This document shows, in pieces, positions 40,801-48,376 of a stretch of 64,000 nucleotides of DNA. The DNA is taken from contig CP136064.1 in NCBI GenBank assembly GCA_032622095.1, positions 174,418,310-174,482,309 on the forward strand. The letters are read 5' to 3'. Positions within the stretch are counted from its first letter, which is position 1. Every line of letters begins with the position of its first letter. Under the pieces are notes generated by a model that was given only the letters and a program-made list of their open reading frames with translations, had not been told where the DNA came from and did not search any database. Both the position numbers and the translations under genes were made by a program. The DNA comes from Siphonodentalium dalli (taxonomy: Eukaryota > Mollusca > Scaphopoda > Gadilida > Siphonodentaliidae).

Positions 40801-42643
40801 TCGCTTGGTATTCACAAACTTGTTGAAAGTCAGTGGTCTCCCCAGTAATTTGTTACCAAATAGAATTATCTTGCACAAACACCCCCCCCCCCCCCATTTT
40901 CAATTTCAACTCATATGAAAACCCTAAAAAGATAAATTATTCCAGAGCTGCCTGAATAAACTTGCATGTTTTAATTTCAATATCCTTTTTATTTATATAG
41001 GAGCAAAGAAGATGGGTAATTATAATTGTCTGAAAGGTGTCTACAATTTATATAAACTCTAGTATCCTTCTTTTTTTTTTTTTGGCAGCAGATGTCAAAG
41101 ATGTGTTCAGGGTTGCAGGCTAAATTTTACAAACCTATTTTACTCTTTATTTAGAATCTAGTGTATAAAATAACATGTATGGAATGAGAACCGCTATATA
41201 AAAGGTGCTATTTTGTCTGATATTAAATTTTATATGCATTTATTTCATATCATTTTGATGTTTTAGAGGGATTTTTCTACAACAAAATGACATCTTCGGT
41301 ATTTATAGGTCTAGTCTGTATGACATATTTGGTTTTCAACACATTTTCAACAGAACGAAGCAGAAAATGATGTTAAAGTGATGTGAAACACTCCGGTAAT
41401 GTGATAAAATAGAATGGCGAATAACTTGCTCAAAGTAGGTATTTTTTACAAATATTATATACATATACATCCAAATTTACAGCATACAGCCCGTAATTCT
41501 TATATATTAATTAAATGAGTGACTCTTATAATTTGCGTTAAGTTATCAATGATAGTTGCGTCCCAAATCAAGAAGTAAAAATTTACAACTGAGCATAGTT
41601 CAGATGATGTTTTCTATGGAGTAGTATGGTCGGTTTGCTTCAGATTTTCGGCGATGTTAGTAGAATGCTACATTCCTCCAGTTGGCATAGGGACTGAATA
41701 CTGACTTATTAGTTTCACGCACCGAGCAAGTCCATAATATGTCTTTAAATTAATTTTGTTTATGTTGTTGTTGTAATTGGAGGGTCTTGAACCCTGAGTG
41801 CATCTTTAAGGTCATATGCCATGGATACATTCAAGACTATAATTTGGGAGTCATGATCATGTTCGAAATAAAGTTTACCAAACATTCTGATATCTGAAAC
41901 TTTAGGTGCAAATAATCAACATAATTTGATATAATGCAATAATGTCTGTAGTCTTACCTTTTTGAGATTTTTGATTGGCATATAATAAGTTATATATTAT
42001 TATATGTGATATTTATCATTTTACTGGGAATAATAATGGAAATTATTTAATATATGTCAGAGCCAGTTGTCAGAGCAAGTAAAATAACTGAGTCATAATG
42101 CTTCTGGTAGCTCACCGTAGATCTGTTGGTTCTCTTTCTCAATGAGTTTAACAAACTGCTGGTTCTCATACTCTGAAAGTTGAAGAGCGAAATATACAGT
42201 AATGCCCTAAATAATCGACTCCTTAACCACTGCAGAATTATGGGTAATTTTTCAGGATTTAGTCGGAAATATCGCTTGTTGTCATTCATCGGAAAGCTCT
42301 CAGTCACAGCCATTTTCCAACTGTTTTCACTTTTTCGCACAGAATTGAAACAAACACTGTTTTTCATTTTGACCCAAACATCATGTTCTTTTAAAGGTAC
42401 TCAATCTGATTAAGCACCCCTAAATTACTATTTCTTTGGCTTTGGGGGTAAAAAATATTTGATTCGAGTCGAGAAACCCACCCTTCAAAGCTCAGAGTGA
42501 TCAGATATCAATTTTTGTTCCAGTGCAAAGACTTGCAAATATGATGTTCATGGACAGTTTGTTATATTTCGCTGAATTAATTAAAATTAATACTTACCAT
42601 AATCAGTCACAAGTTTATCAAGTTCTAAAGCAGATGCAGACAT
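7849..42643 (-). CDS. Candidate SIX6OS1-like synaptonemal complex protein gene, 13 coding exons
   Basis: The model joins 42643-42598, 42172-42116, 40683-40557, 37899-37810, 28670-28483, 27666-27615, 26312-26165, 25418-25321, 23366-22922, 17693-17290, 16238-16138, 8181-8036 and 7860-7849. All introns are GT-AG and all phases agree, giving 1914 nt and 637 residues. Residues 1-270 are charged and coiled-coil-like; 270-634 are rich in Ser, Pro and Gln. The protein starts MSASALELDKLVTDYE. DNC at 74-76, KY at 127-128 and P132 occur in the order and spacing I remember for vertebrate SIX6OS1 (C14orf39, about 587 residues). That family binds SYCE1 in the central element of the synaptonemal complex and is needed for meiotic synapsis. 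The exon structure is seen directly; the name is inferred from memory. Another meiotic or centrosomal coiled-coil protein remains possible. Almost every intron holds transposons. No promoter was located. Confidence 0.6.
7870..7990. repeat. Interspersed repeat in last intron, also in intron 1
   Basis: The segment with ATATCTGATCACTCTGAGC and AAATATTTTTTACCCC matches 42395-42525 in the opposite orientation with moderate divergence. Both copies lie in introns of the same gene. Confidence 0.65.
8036..8181 (-). CDS. Coding exon 12
   Basis: 146 nt, phase 1 in and phase 0 out, with a TTTTTAG acceptor and a GTAAAT donor. It encodes residues 587-634 (HGDGEDATVGNVVSPFDLER and onward, ending in FTGNDD). 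It sits in the host spacer between two ~6 kb transposon copies, so intron 11 (8182-16137) contains all of unit 2. If unspliced, the frame would run to a stop at 7973. Confidence 0.6.
8334..8456. repeat. Small foldback MITE
   Basis: Inverted arms of about 55 bp begin GGAAATTTGT and end ACAAATTTCC, with the centre near a CTATAGTTGCTATAG stretch. It sits in host sequence upstream of exon 12 (in intron 11). Target duplication not resolved. Confidence 0.6.
8701..9720 (-). repeat. Left inverted arm of unit 2
   Basis: Reverse complement of the right arm. Identity is high for the outer ~500 bp and lower towards 9700. It carries two AAGATGGC-type blocks (9395-9420 and 9566-9582). Confidence 0.8.
12385..12799. 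mobile_element. Insertion present only in unit 2
   Basis: Unit 1 reads straight through at about 3885-3895 (ACAAATAAGCATAAATCC). Unit 2 has 415 extra bases between two AAAT copies (12381-12384 and 12800-12803), so the target duplication may be 4 bp. The ends show no clear inverted repeat, so the class is open. Expansion in unit 2 is more likely than an exact deletion in unit 1. Confidence 0.6.
13270..14681 (+). repeat. Right inverted arm of unit 2
   Basis: Ends in CCCCCCAGCACAGCCTAGACTA. It contains a short CAGTGTGCACA tandem near 13530-13560 and two copies of a GGCNGCCATCTTGGACGCC block (about 13578 and 13962). Confidence 0.8.
14685..16137. other. Intron 11 remainder, no gene seen
   Basis: AT-rich sequence. 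15060-15440 has two diverged copies of a GATGAGRGATGTGGC..TGTAGGGTGTGC-type segment and one CCAAGATGGCTGCTGGCGGC block, probably a degraded element. No supported exon was found. Confidence 0.5.
16138..16238 (-). CDS. Coding exon 11
   Basis: 101 nt, phase 2 in and phase 1 out, with a TGTACAG acceptor and a CAG-GTATGG donor. It encodes residues 553-585, a Pro/Ser/Asp segment (TPYRSPVDDDLSSPRN). Of the other two frames, one stops early and the other is open but unlike a protein. Confidence 0.6.
16480..16880. mobile_element. TTAA-target MITE B (piggyBac-like)
   Basis: TTAA at 16476-16479 and 16881-16884. Ends are CCCTTTACCCAACAAAACGG and CCGTTCTGTTGGGTAAAGGG (one mismatch). It contains the 69-nt hairpin also found in MITE A, AT-rich tandem segments with TTTTACATTCTTTAACAATT, and near its right end a second piece GCCAATGCATTGGCACAGGG. 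It lies in intron 10, between exons 10 and 11. Confidence 0.88.
16629..16697. repeat. 69-nt near-perfect hairpin, copy 2
   Basis: Arms 16629-16655 and 16671-16697. All 69 bases equal 1361-1429, and only a few flanking bases (CCCTGT before, GCC after) also agree. The rest of the two host MITEs does not align beyond CCCTTT. Confidence 0.95.
17290..17693 (-). CDS. Coding exon 10, large Gln/Ser/Pro-rich exon
   Basis: 404 nt, phase 0 in and phase 2 out. It encodes residues 418-551, with the basic patch NAAKRKHANS and Gln-rich runs. Two GTAATC donors lie 7 nt apart (after 17297 and after 17290). Only the second keeps the following exon in its protein-like frame; without splicing the frame stops at 17286. 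Confidence 0.62.
17718..18068. mobile_element. TTAA-target MITE, family C, copy 1
   Basis: Left end CCCTTTCTTTACTAAATG after a mutated ATAA target; right end GTAGAAATTAGGG followed by TTAA (18069-18072). It aligns in reverse orientation with 27758-28460, including GGTGGGAAATGTTCAGATAA. A GCCATGGCATTTCCCATGGC-type palindromic insert lies at about 17920-17990. Its end is only 25 bp upstream of the exon 10 acceptor. Confidence 0.75.
18489..19637. mobile_element. TA-target element (Tc1/mariner-like, non-autonomous)
   Basis: TA at 18487-18488 and 19638-19639; inverted ends CCGTACTGACCCGG and CCGGGTCAGTACGG. Subterminal sequence GGTTTAGGCCCAGGG on the left has a partial partner GGGCCTTGAGCC on the right. 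No transposase ORF. The TA duplication suggests Tc1/mariner. Confidence 0.75.
19640..22270. other. Intron 9 middle, no gene seen
   Basis: AT-rich sequence with a short GTGTGTGTGCGCGCGG run at about 20135-20150 and a palindromic GATTACGTAA-CCGTAGTC patch near 20090. Short ORFs look random. No terminal repeats were recognised. Confidence 0.5.
22280..22912. repeat. CCATAACTCTG-family array, three units
   Basis: Units at about 22410, 22558 and 22697 carry CCATAACTC-GCAAAAATGGGC, AACTTGACC and TTATCATC-GGAAA. The right end again has CACCAGCTATTTTAATAGTC and a hairpin GTCCCCC-AAAACAAAATT-CGGGGGAT, as in 4369-5600. It ends about 10 bp from the donor of coding exon 9. Confidence 0.75.
22922..23366 (-). 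CDS. Coding exon 9, large Ser/Pro-rich exon
   Basis: 445 nt, phase 2 in and phase 0 out, with a TTTCAG acceptor and a GTGAGG donor. It encodes residues 270-417, low-complexity and likely disordered, with many Ser, Pro, Gln and Arg (SPRPRLVPQIRDQRTP). An alternative donor at 22939/22938 would give the wrong phase for the next exon. The open frame continues past the donor into a repeat ending near 22912; I treat that part as intron. Confidence 0.65.
23367..25320. other. Intron 8, no gene seen
   Basis: AT-rich intronic sequence. 24980-25120 contains an imperfect inverted repeat around AATTTTTTATTAACC. No ORF is supported. Confidence 0.5.
25321..25418 (-). CDS. Coding exon 8
   Basis: 98 nt, phase 0 in and phase 2 out, with an ATGGCAG acceptor and a GTATGG donor. 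It encodes residues 237-268 and marks the change from coiled coil to an acidic, Ser-rich linker (LSLSDIEISQKEPAETG). Confidence 0.65.
25419..27614. other. Introns 6 and 7 outside the exon, no gene seen
   Basis: AT-rich sequence on both sides of exon 7. Small ORFs such as 26514-26711 and 27288-27494 lack support. I see no terminal repeats. Confidence 0.5.
26165..26312 (-). CDS. Coding exon 7
   Basis: 148 nt, phase 2 in and phase 0 out, with a CCTGTAG acceptor and a GTGAAG donor. It encodes residues 188-236, a highly charged coiled coil (MKELHDKINEIHRQSERVKE) ending in KKLKQ. Confidence 0.68.
27615..27666 (-). CDS. Coding exon 6, small exon
   Basis: 52 nt, phase 1 in and phase 2 out, with a TATTGCAG acceptor. 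It encodes VAKDDDKEAELKSFIIEL once its end codons are completed. The donor GTATCC is weak. I include it because skipping it breaks the phase between the neighbouring exons (phase 1 out, phase 2 in) and using it restores the frame exactly. Confidence 0.55.
27758..28460. mobile_element. TTAA-target MITE, family C, copy 2
   Basis: TTAA at 27754-27757 and 28461-28464; ends CCCTTTCT and AGAAAGGG. Two direct copies of a ~90-bp AGGAAATGTTCANATAATA segment occur at about 27803 and 28265, separated by a degraded CCATAACTCTG-family fragment. The right end lies 22 bp downstream of the coding exon 5 donor. Confidence 0.78.
28483..28670 (-). CDS. Coding exon 5, most diagnostic exon
   Basis: 188 nt, phase 2 in and phase 1 out, with a CAACAG acceptor and a GTAGTG donor. 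It encodes residues 108-169. The stretch EYKQKYDTFPYAQEY is the part most like SIX6OS1, where I recall a K-Y-x3-P-x3-E-Y pattern at the same place. The rest is a long helix with many Lys, Gln and Glu. Confidence 0.7.
28851..30787. mobile_element. hAT-like element with 28-G run
   Basis: Ends TAGAGCCATGCGAACC and GGTTCGCATGGGACTA (two mismatches). The 8-bp target is GCACACCC (28843-28850) versus GCACATCC (30788-30795). Subterminal regions hold diverged AACCGAACC / CGAACCGG repeats in inverted orientation. No transposase ORF. It sits in intron 4. Confidence 0.75.
29626..29653 (+). repeat. Poly-G tract, 28 bases
   Basis: Twenty-eight consecutive G inside a hAT-like element. The length may be affected by sequencing or assembly. 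Confidence 0.9.
30860..33362. mobile_element. TTAA-target element D with repeated palindromes
   Basis: TTAA at 30856-30859 and 33363-33366; ends CACGTTCACTGCC and GGCAGTCAACGTG (one mismatch). The palindrome TACGAGTTATCTCGTA, or a one- or two-base variant, occurs at about 31015, 31078, 32500, 32555 and 33330. A hAT element (31214-32454) is nested inside. No transposase ORF. Confidence 0.82.
31214..32454. mobile_element. hAT-like element nested in TTAA element D
   Basis: 8-bp target ACTACGTC (31206-31213 and 32455-32462). Ends TAGAGATGGGCGG and CCGCCCATCTCTA. Subterminal GGTATCGGTA repeats lie in both arms. The exact 8-bp duplication supports hAT. No ORF. Confidence 0.9.
33494..37739. mobile_element. 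Long-inverted-repeat element with minisatellite core
   Basis: Ends TAGTCTGGTCGATAAA and complement, with 3-bp target ATA (33491-33493 and 37740-37742). Inverted arms are about 33494-34690 and 36425-37739, matching with moderate divergence. The core 34780-36420 is a degenerate tandem array. No transposase ORF. It lies in intron 4. Terminal TAGTCT and 3-bp target agree with the 8701-14681 element, whose sequence is otherwise different. Confidence 0.82.
34780..36420 (+). repeat. Degenerate minisatellite core
   Basis: Repeated pieces CCATACAGTCACTCC, TATACATATACACCTCACC and CATGACCATA recur at irregular ~45-65 bp intervals. It yields low-complexity His/Thr/Tyr/Ile ORFs, including one of 145 codons at 35669-36106, which I regard as non-coding. 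Confidence 0.8.
37810..37899 (-). CDS. Coding exon 4
   Basis: 90 nt, phase 2 in and phase 2 out, with a TTGTAG acceptor and a GTATAT donor. It encodes residues 78-106, a Lys/Glu/Gln-rich helix (LAEHETAVQQKLNN). It lies about 70 bases beyond the end of the inverted-repeat element at 33494-37739. Confidence 0.65.
37900..40556. other. Intron 3, mostly unremarkable
   Basis: AT-rich sequence with one tandem patch at 39345-39655. No supported ORF. A short palindromic AACACATATGTGAAAGG / AACATATGTATGTGAAAG pair lies at 39866-39936. Confidence 0.5.
39345..39655. repeat. ACCATGGTACT short tandem/palindromic repeat
   Basis: Many copies of ACCATGGTACT and variants, plus two copies of GGTAAAGTGAAATTTACCAT. 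The unit is partly self-complementary, so the block can fold on itself. Confidence 0.85.
40557..40683 (-). CDS. Coding exon 3
   Basis: 127 nt, phase 1 in and phase 2 out, with a TTTCAG acceptor and a weaker GTTTGG donor after ACAG. It encodes residues 35-76, a heptad-like coiled coil ending in the DNC motif used for the family call. Confidence 0.65.
40684..42115. other. Intron 2, no gene seen
   Basis: AT-rich intron with a C14 tract at 40882-40895 and a T13 tract near 41071. I see no other structure. Confidence 0.5.
42116..42172 (-). CDS. Coding exon 2
   Basis: 57 nt, phase 1 in and phase 1 out, with a TTTCAG acceptor and a GTGAGC donor. It encodes residues 16-34, a Gln/Glu/Lys-rich helical stretch that includes ENQQFVKLIEKENQQ. 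Confidence 0.65.
42395..42525. repeat. Intron 1 copy of interspersed repeat
   Basis: Inverted, diverged match to 7870-7990, with GGGGGTAAAAAATATTTGAT and AGCTCAGAGTGATCAGATAT. Confidence 0.65.
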
Positions 42644-42679
42644 GTTGAATGAAGTTATAACTCAACTCTCTCAGCAAAT
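42598..42679 (-). CDS. Coding exon 1 with short 5' UTR
   Basis: ATG at 42643-42641 opens 15 codons and ends in phase 1 at a GTAAGT donor. Upstream of the ATG, a T-rich tract ending in AG at 42681-42680 looks like a splice acceptor, so bases 42679-42644 are probably 5' UTR and at least one non-coding exon would lie further upstream. The leucine-rich L-x-LDKL start fits the N-terminus of the proposed family. Confidence 0.6.
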
Positions 42680-43084
42680 CTAAAAAAAAAATAAGTATAT
42701 GTACTAGTAGCAGATAATTGTATACAGTTTCAAATTAGAATTATTCATAAGTCTGGCCACTTGAGGAAAATAATAACTCACAAATCGCAATAGGGAAGGC
42801 ATTAATTGTTCTGTTGTGAGACCACCATAGTTTCCTTCAGCTTTGCAAGCAAACCTAGCCTATGTGTTGTGGCATTGGTACAACCATGCTTACCATACAC
42901 AAGTCATAACATTCAACAACAGGCACTGAGAGTGCAGAACCAAGTACAGAAATATGTTATTTTGTTATGAAACGGCATACATCTCTCAATCCTTTTCTTT
43001 TGTTGTGCTTGTAGTTGTAAATGTGGAGTGAACTTTGGTTCACAGGAGCATGGAACCGCTTCATTAGACATATATCCTTACCAA

Positions 43085-43465
43085 ACTTCCATACCATAAT
43101 TTCTCATGAGTTTCTCCTGTGAAACTCATGTTAGTTTCTCACATGAGTTTCACAGTATTTTTTAAAGATGCAATTGAGGTTGGTGGAGTTTAAAACTAAC
43201 ATGAGTTCACATGTTTTCACATGGTTTATCCTGTGAAATATTTTGTATTTCTTAGGCGAGATCTACTGAGAATAGGGTAGAAATGAAATCTACTGAGAAT
43301 AGGCAGAAATGTTTCTCCTGAGAATAGGGTAGAAATGTTTCTCCTGAGAATAGGGTAGAAATTTTCCTCCTGAGAATATGGTAGAAATATTTCTCCTGAG
43401 AATATGGTAGAATCTTTCCTTCTGAAAATAGGGTAGAAATGTTTGTTCTGAAATAGGCTAGAAAG
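43085..43465. repeat. Foldback plus ~26-bp tandem repeat (TCCTGAGAATAGGGTAGAAA)
   Basis: 43085-43150 has facing copies of ATGAGTTTC/GAAACTCAT. 43255-43460 has about eight copies of a ~26-bp unit. Related words (ATTCTACCCTATTCTACCAT, CTCATGTGAGAAA) return in opposite orientation at 46425-46690, so the two may be arms of one element around 44986-46319. Confidence 0.65.
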
Positions 43466-44199
43466 ACAGCTGATGGAGTAGGGGGTATGGGGCACTACCG
43501 CCCCCCCCCCCAATCCCCTCTTGCCCTGGCCCAGCTAGTAAATGGGACCCCAGAAAGTACTCTCAGGCTGTTTTTGCCCCCTTGATATTTTTAGCTTCTG
43601 GTTCCTGATCTGAGATAGTCATGATCTGAGAAATATTCCAATACACAGTTGAGTATACATTTATAGGAAAAATACAAATAGACACATGTTATACATGCCA
43701 CATTTGTGGAATGAATCTATATTGTACAAGTACAGATCTGTATTTATCACATAAATTTCACTATAAACTTTAACTAAAATTTCTTAATAATTGACAAATT
43801 ACATCAATTGTTGTGCGTAAACTGCAACATATGCTGCTCTTAGTAGAATATTCAAAATAACTGCAAAAGTCACTTCCAATCAACGAAATCTGCCATAAAG
43901 GTTGTATTTCCGTCATTCATTTTGTAATTAGATTCTAACAATTGATCTGTTTATTTAACATTTGTGAACATCTTTAGGAACCACGTCCATTAACATATTA
44001 GTTGGTTTTATGATCCTTCATTATTCATTTTGGCTATCAGGGACATATCCAGGCCTGTTTTCATACCGTTTACCGGTTTGGGCGCCCAAACTCCAGGCGC
44101 CCAAAAAAAAGTTGAAAAGAAAAATTTCATTTTTTTTCAATTCAGGTCCCGATTCATATCATAACAAGATACAAAACATTTATACATCTCATATATATT

Positions 44200-44625
44200 T
44201 TGAAGACCTCTGTCTGTCTGTCTGTCTGTCTGTTTGTCATTAATACAAATCTACGATTCTCGACCGATCGGGACGAAACTTGGTACGTGTGTGTAGTTTG
44301 ACCAGGCGGTCGTCGTTGTCGTATTGGCGAGCCCGTGCGGCGCCCGCTTCGCGCATGCGCTGACGAGATCTCGGAAACGGGTGGAGCTATCGACTTGAAA
44401 TTTGTGAATGTATCTTGCCCCGGATACGAATTTATCGGGTCGCCAAGCCCGTGCGACGCCAGCTTCGCGCATGCGCAGACGAGATCTCGGAAACGGGTAG
44501 AGCTATCGACTTGAAATTTGGTTTTCTTGAATAGCCCGGACAACGTCGGGCTGGGTAGAGCTATCGACTTGAAATTTGGTTTTTGAATAGCCCTGACAAC
44601 GTCGGGCTCATCGGCTAGTTTATAT
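44200..44625 (-). repeat. GATCTCGGAAACGGGT repeat family, copy 1
   Basis: Inverted relative to 50841-51320. It has (TCTG)n at 44209-44235, internal ~120-bp partial duplications containing GCGCATGCGC and GAGATCTCGGAAACGGGT, and terminal hairpins AGCCCGGACAACGTCGGGCT at about 44535 and 44591 (variant). A microsatellite end plus hairpin end suggests a short mobile repeat; the class is unknown to me. Confidence 0.7.
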
Positions 44626-44985
44626 ATATTGACATAAGACATTTAAGTTTACAGACAGTTGGAATCATACTGTAAAGTATGTTTGGCTTTATCTAGCTTT
44701 CATCTGTGAAAACTTCAAATAGTTTGAGTTCAGGTTTGTTATCATTCAGCCTTCAGACTTTAGTATTTCAATCAAATTCAAGTGAAATTCATACCCTTAT
44801 TAAGGCATGCCGGTGGGTGACATGAAGTCCAAAACTCTCTGCCATTTTTATAAATATATCACACTTGCCTATAGAGTGAATTCCAATCTGTGCATGGCAC
44901 TTATCATTACAGAATATCCACAAATAAGACCATAATATAACTCCCCCCTTCTCATGGATACAATACAACTTCAGAGTCTTCTTAA

Positions 44986-46319
44986 CCCTTTGGCGAGTAG
45001 AACAACATTAGTGTTGAAACGATTAATCGACTAGTCGAATTCGACGCGATTACTGAATTAGTCGATCCCGAAATCTGCTAGTCGACTATAGTCGGGAAAA
45101 ATCACCACCTATGTGCTATCATGACAGCAGTGACATTGCACGGCCATATTATCATGTAATCTCTAACAGTTAACACATATTAACTTCTTAAAGCCTTATT
45201 GCATTGTTCCTTTAACGATGCCAAACACGTATTAACTTCTTAAAGCCTTATTGCATTGTTCCTTTAACGATGCCACGTACTGCGAGTCATGCACAGGCGG
45301 TGAACTCCATGACCTGAACTGAACCCAATGTATGCACATGTAGGCTCGGTTTCTTTTATGTTGATCACCAAAGACATGAAGTGTTGCTGCCGACTGACAC
45401 CGTCTAGTTCGATGGGATAACTTCTCACTGTGACACGTGTAATACTAGAGAAATGATGCAACAACATGGCTTCAATGATATATGAAACATAATTTGCGAC
45501 AAGTCAAGCTGGTAAAGTCAACTCAGTAACTGTATAGATTCTAGACCATTCTAATACCCATACCCCCCTCCTGCGACATGAGGCACCAATTCAGAGAGAC
45601 AATAGAACACACCCGACATCTCATTAGCGAGACTTACGAACGAGACTTGCCTATTTATTTCCTGGTTACCCGCGACAATTTTGTTTAAATAAAATGTTTT
45701 TATTACCTGCATTCCCCAAACAGTGAGATTAGATGGAGGTTGCAGGAAAGCCGGGTTTAAGACATCAAATTGGGAGACTCATGGGCAAAACGGGAGATTA
45801 TATATAGTTCACATGCTTTCCATTTGAACATTCTGAAACGAAGAGTTGGATACTCAAAATTGCGATGCCACATGGCCCATTTTATATGTCATATGGGCAT
45901 AGAAACGGGAACTCTTAGAAGGGGTCCGACTAGTCGACTAGTAGTCGATTACCTCTGGCGACTAGTCGATTCCTTAAAATCGCTAATCGTTTCAACACTA
46001 AACAACATATATGTCGTCTATCGGTTGAGGAATAGAATGACATGTATGTCGTTTCAGAAGTGTTATTTTATGCAGACATAACTTCAATAAATCATCTGAT
46101 TTATAAATGATTTGTATAGGAGTTATTTTGATTAATATAACGTCCCAAATGTATAAGTGCAATAGATTATGATAACACACGTTAACAAAAAATGCACATA
46201 AATTGAAACAAATTATTGGACCCTTTTGACCCGAACTTGTTAATAATTATTGCTATGACGTTGACATTAAATTTACTCATGACGTCATGTATATGACGTT
46301 ACAGATACTCTCCAAAGGG
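44986..46319 (-). mobile_element. TTAA-target element E, copy 1, with nested hAT
   Basis: TTAA at 44982-44985 and 46320-46323; ends CCCTTTGGCGAGTA and complement of CCCTTTGGAGAGTA. Interior 46009-46319 matches 47284-47575 in reverse. It carries palindromes ATGACATGTATGTCGT and GACGTCATGTATATGACG. Almost all of its left part is the nested hAT element 45009-46000. Confidence 0.85.
45009..46000. mobile_element. hAT-like element nested in TTAA element E
   Basis: 8-bp target AACAACAT (45001-45008 and 46001-46008). Ends TAGTGTTGAAACGATTA and TAATCGTTTCAACACTA (complementary but for a 1-bp indel nearby). Subterminal GACTAGTCGA words repeat in both arms. 45175-45275 is a tandem pair of a ~51-bp unit (TTAACTTCTTAAAGCC). 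No ORF. Confidence 0.9.
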
Positions 46320-47283
46320 TTAAACACAAATAAAGGTTTTATCACTGGTCACATCCAGCACACATCAGATCAGATTTCTCTGCCACATGTGCTAGATAAT
46401 CATGTGCTCACCATTGAAATCGGATTTAGACATTCTACCCTATTCTACCATATTCTCATGTGAGAAATCTGACTTAATTAGAATTATTCCTGAGATATTC
46501 TGATCAGAATGTGGCCAGAATCCTCTAAGTCATATTTCTACCCTATTCTACCATAATCTCATGTGTGAAACATCCTGAGAAATATTTCCCATGTTAGATT
46601 TAGGGCAGAAATTTATTTCACAGGAGAACCACCTTATTTCTCATCAAGCAGTCTAACTTGAAAACATTTCTACTGAGAAACTACTAGTACTGTCATTCCA
46701 CCTGAGAACTACTGTGATCACATGTGGAGTTTTTGTACCAAAAGTGACTCCCAAAACAAAATTTAATTAAAGTAATTTCTGCCGAACCCTTGTGATATAA
46801 CCCATCCCAATTTGTTGGGTTTTGGTGATGAATGGGCAGAAACGACTTTCCTTTAGGCCCTAAATGAAAGTTGTTTCTGCCCGTGCGCCACCCATTTGAG
46901 GATATCTCTGCAGTCCTCAATTCCATGGAAAATGCCGTGGCAACATTTTGAATTTAACATGCCACAGCACTAAATTTGCCATGGGACATTTATCCTAATT
47001 TTGAGTGCTGTCTCCGAATAGAGTTCCAAGCTACACTGATTTATATGAGGACATTATTCCACAATCTTATAATAGATGCATTACTAGTACATTTTGTTCT
47101 GGAAGAGCTACATCCCAGTGGAATTAAAACTGCACCATGCAACCACCTGGATTCATGTGATCAGAAAGTAGTCACTGTGAGTGCATGAGTAGCAACATTA
47201 CTGCCATTAGAAATAATCCTTTGGTTGATTCACTGAATCATGAATATCACAAGAAGCAATCACCAGCCCAACTTCAGGTTTAA

Positions 47284-47575
47284 CCCTTTGGAGAGTATCT
47301 GTAACGTCATATACATGACGTCATGAGTAAATTTAACGTCAACGTCATAGCAATAATTATTAACAAGTTCGGGTCAAAAGGGTCCAATAATTTGTTTTAA
47401 TTTATGTGCATTGTTTGTTAACGTGTGTTATCATAATCGATTACACTTATACATTTGGGACATTATATTAATCAAAATAACTCATATACAAATCATTTAT
47501 AAATCAGATGATTTATTGAAGTTATGTCTACGTAAAATAACACTTCCTGAAACGACATATATGTCGTTCTACTCA
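47284..47575 (+). mobile_element. TTAA-target element E, copy 2, right end lost
   Basis: TTAA at 47280-47283, then CCCTTTGGAGAGTATCTG. It runs colinear with copy 1 up to TTCTACTC at 47575, but the expected GCCAAAGGG-TTAA end is missing and a foldback element starts there. It carries CGTCATATACATGACG and ACGACATATATGTCGT palindromes. Confidence 0.8.
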
Positions 47576-47578
47576 TCA

Positions 47579-48376
47579 GGTGCCTCAAGAAAACCACGCG
47601 GTGAGAAAAAAGTCCGCCTATCTGACAAATCCAACATACGGATTCCGAAAATTTAGTATTTACGCTAACCAAAAATGTAGGCCTCATAAATTCCCTCTCC
47701 AGGCGACACCTATGTCCATATTTGCCTGGCCTATATGTTATGTTTTTTCGATCTCATACAGCATCTACTGCCATCTAGTGTTTAAATAACATAGTAACGT
47801 ACCGAGGGTCTAGCAGATTATTTTCAGCACCAGGGATCTTTATTAGCCTTGAATACCGGTATGGAGAATTTATCTATAAATATAAATTGATACTCAATTT
47901 ATAAGAGCTCTTTCCATCAATGAATCACATTATTATAATCAATAAATTTTAAAAATGATCAAGGAAATATGGGTTGATACAAAAATCTGACTTGGCACTG
48001 GTGCGGAGTATGTCCATGGTATGTATCTTGTTGATTGCAATCATCTGACTTGACTTGTTTTGTCAATTCAGCTGACTTGAGACATTCACCTCGAACAATT
48101 TTCACAAATTGTTTATATTAATTTATAATTCTCGTTAATTGCAATGCAATTTGTGACTTAATAAGTTGATTGACCAGTCTATTGAGTACGGTACCGGTAT
48201 TGTCAATGTCAGCTAGTAGTGTCTACCCAGGCAAATATGGACATAGGTGTCGCCTGGAGAGGGAATTTATGAGACCTACAATTTTGGTTAGTGTAAATAC
48301 TAAATTTTCGGAATCCGTATGTTGGATTTGTCAGATAGGCGGACTTTTTTCTCACCGCGTGGTTTTCTTGAGGCAC
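47579..48376. mobile_element. Foldback element with ~150-bp inverted arms
   Basis: Left arm 47579-47729 and right arm 48227-48376 are near-perfect complements (GGTGCCTCAAGAAAACC outermost). The ~500-bp centre is AT-rich without ORFs. Target duplication not clear. Confidence 0.8.

Noticed and set aside
43226-43513. 95-codon ORF, minus strand, with FLPYSQEE-like repeats
   Set aside because: Translation of the ~26-bp tandem array; no start context or splice support.
44154-44642. 162-codon ORF, minus strand
   Set aside because: It covers the TCTG microsatellite and the GATCTCGGAAACGGGT repeat; the apparent internal peptide repeats come from tandem DNA units.
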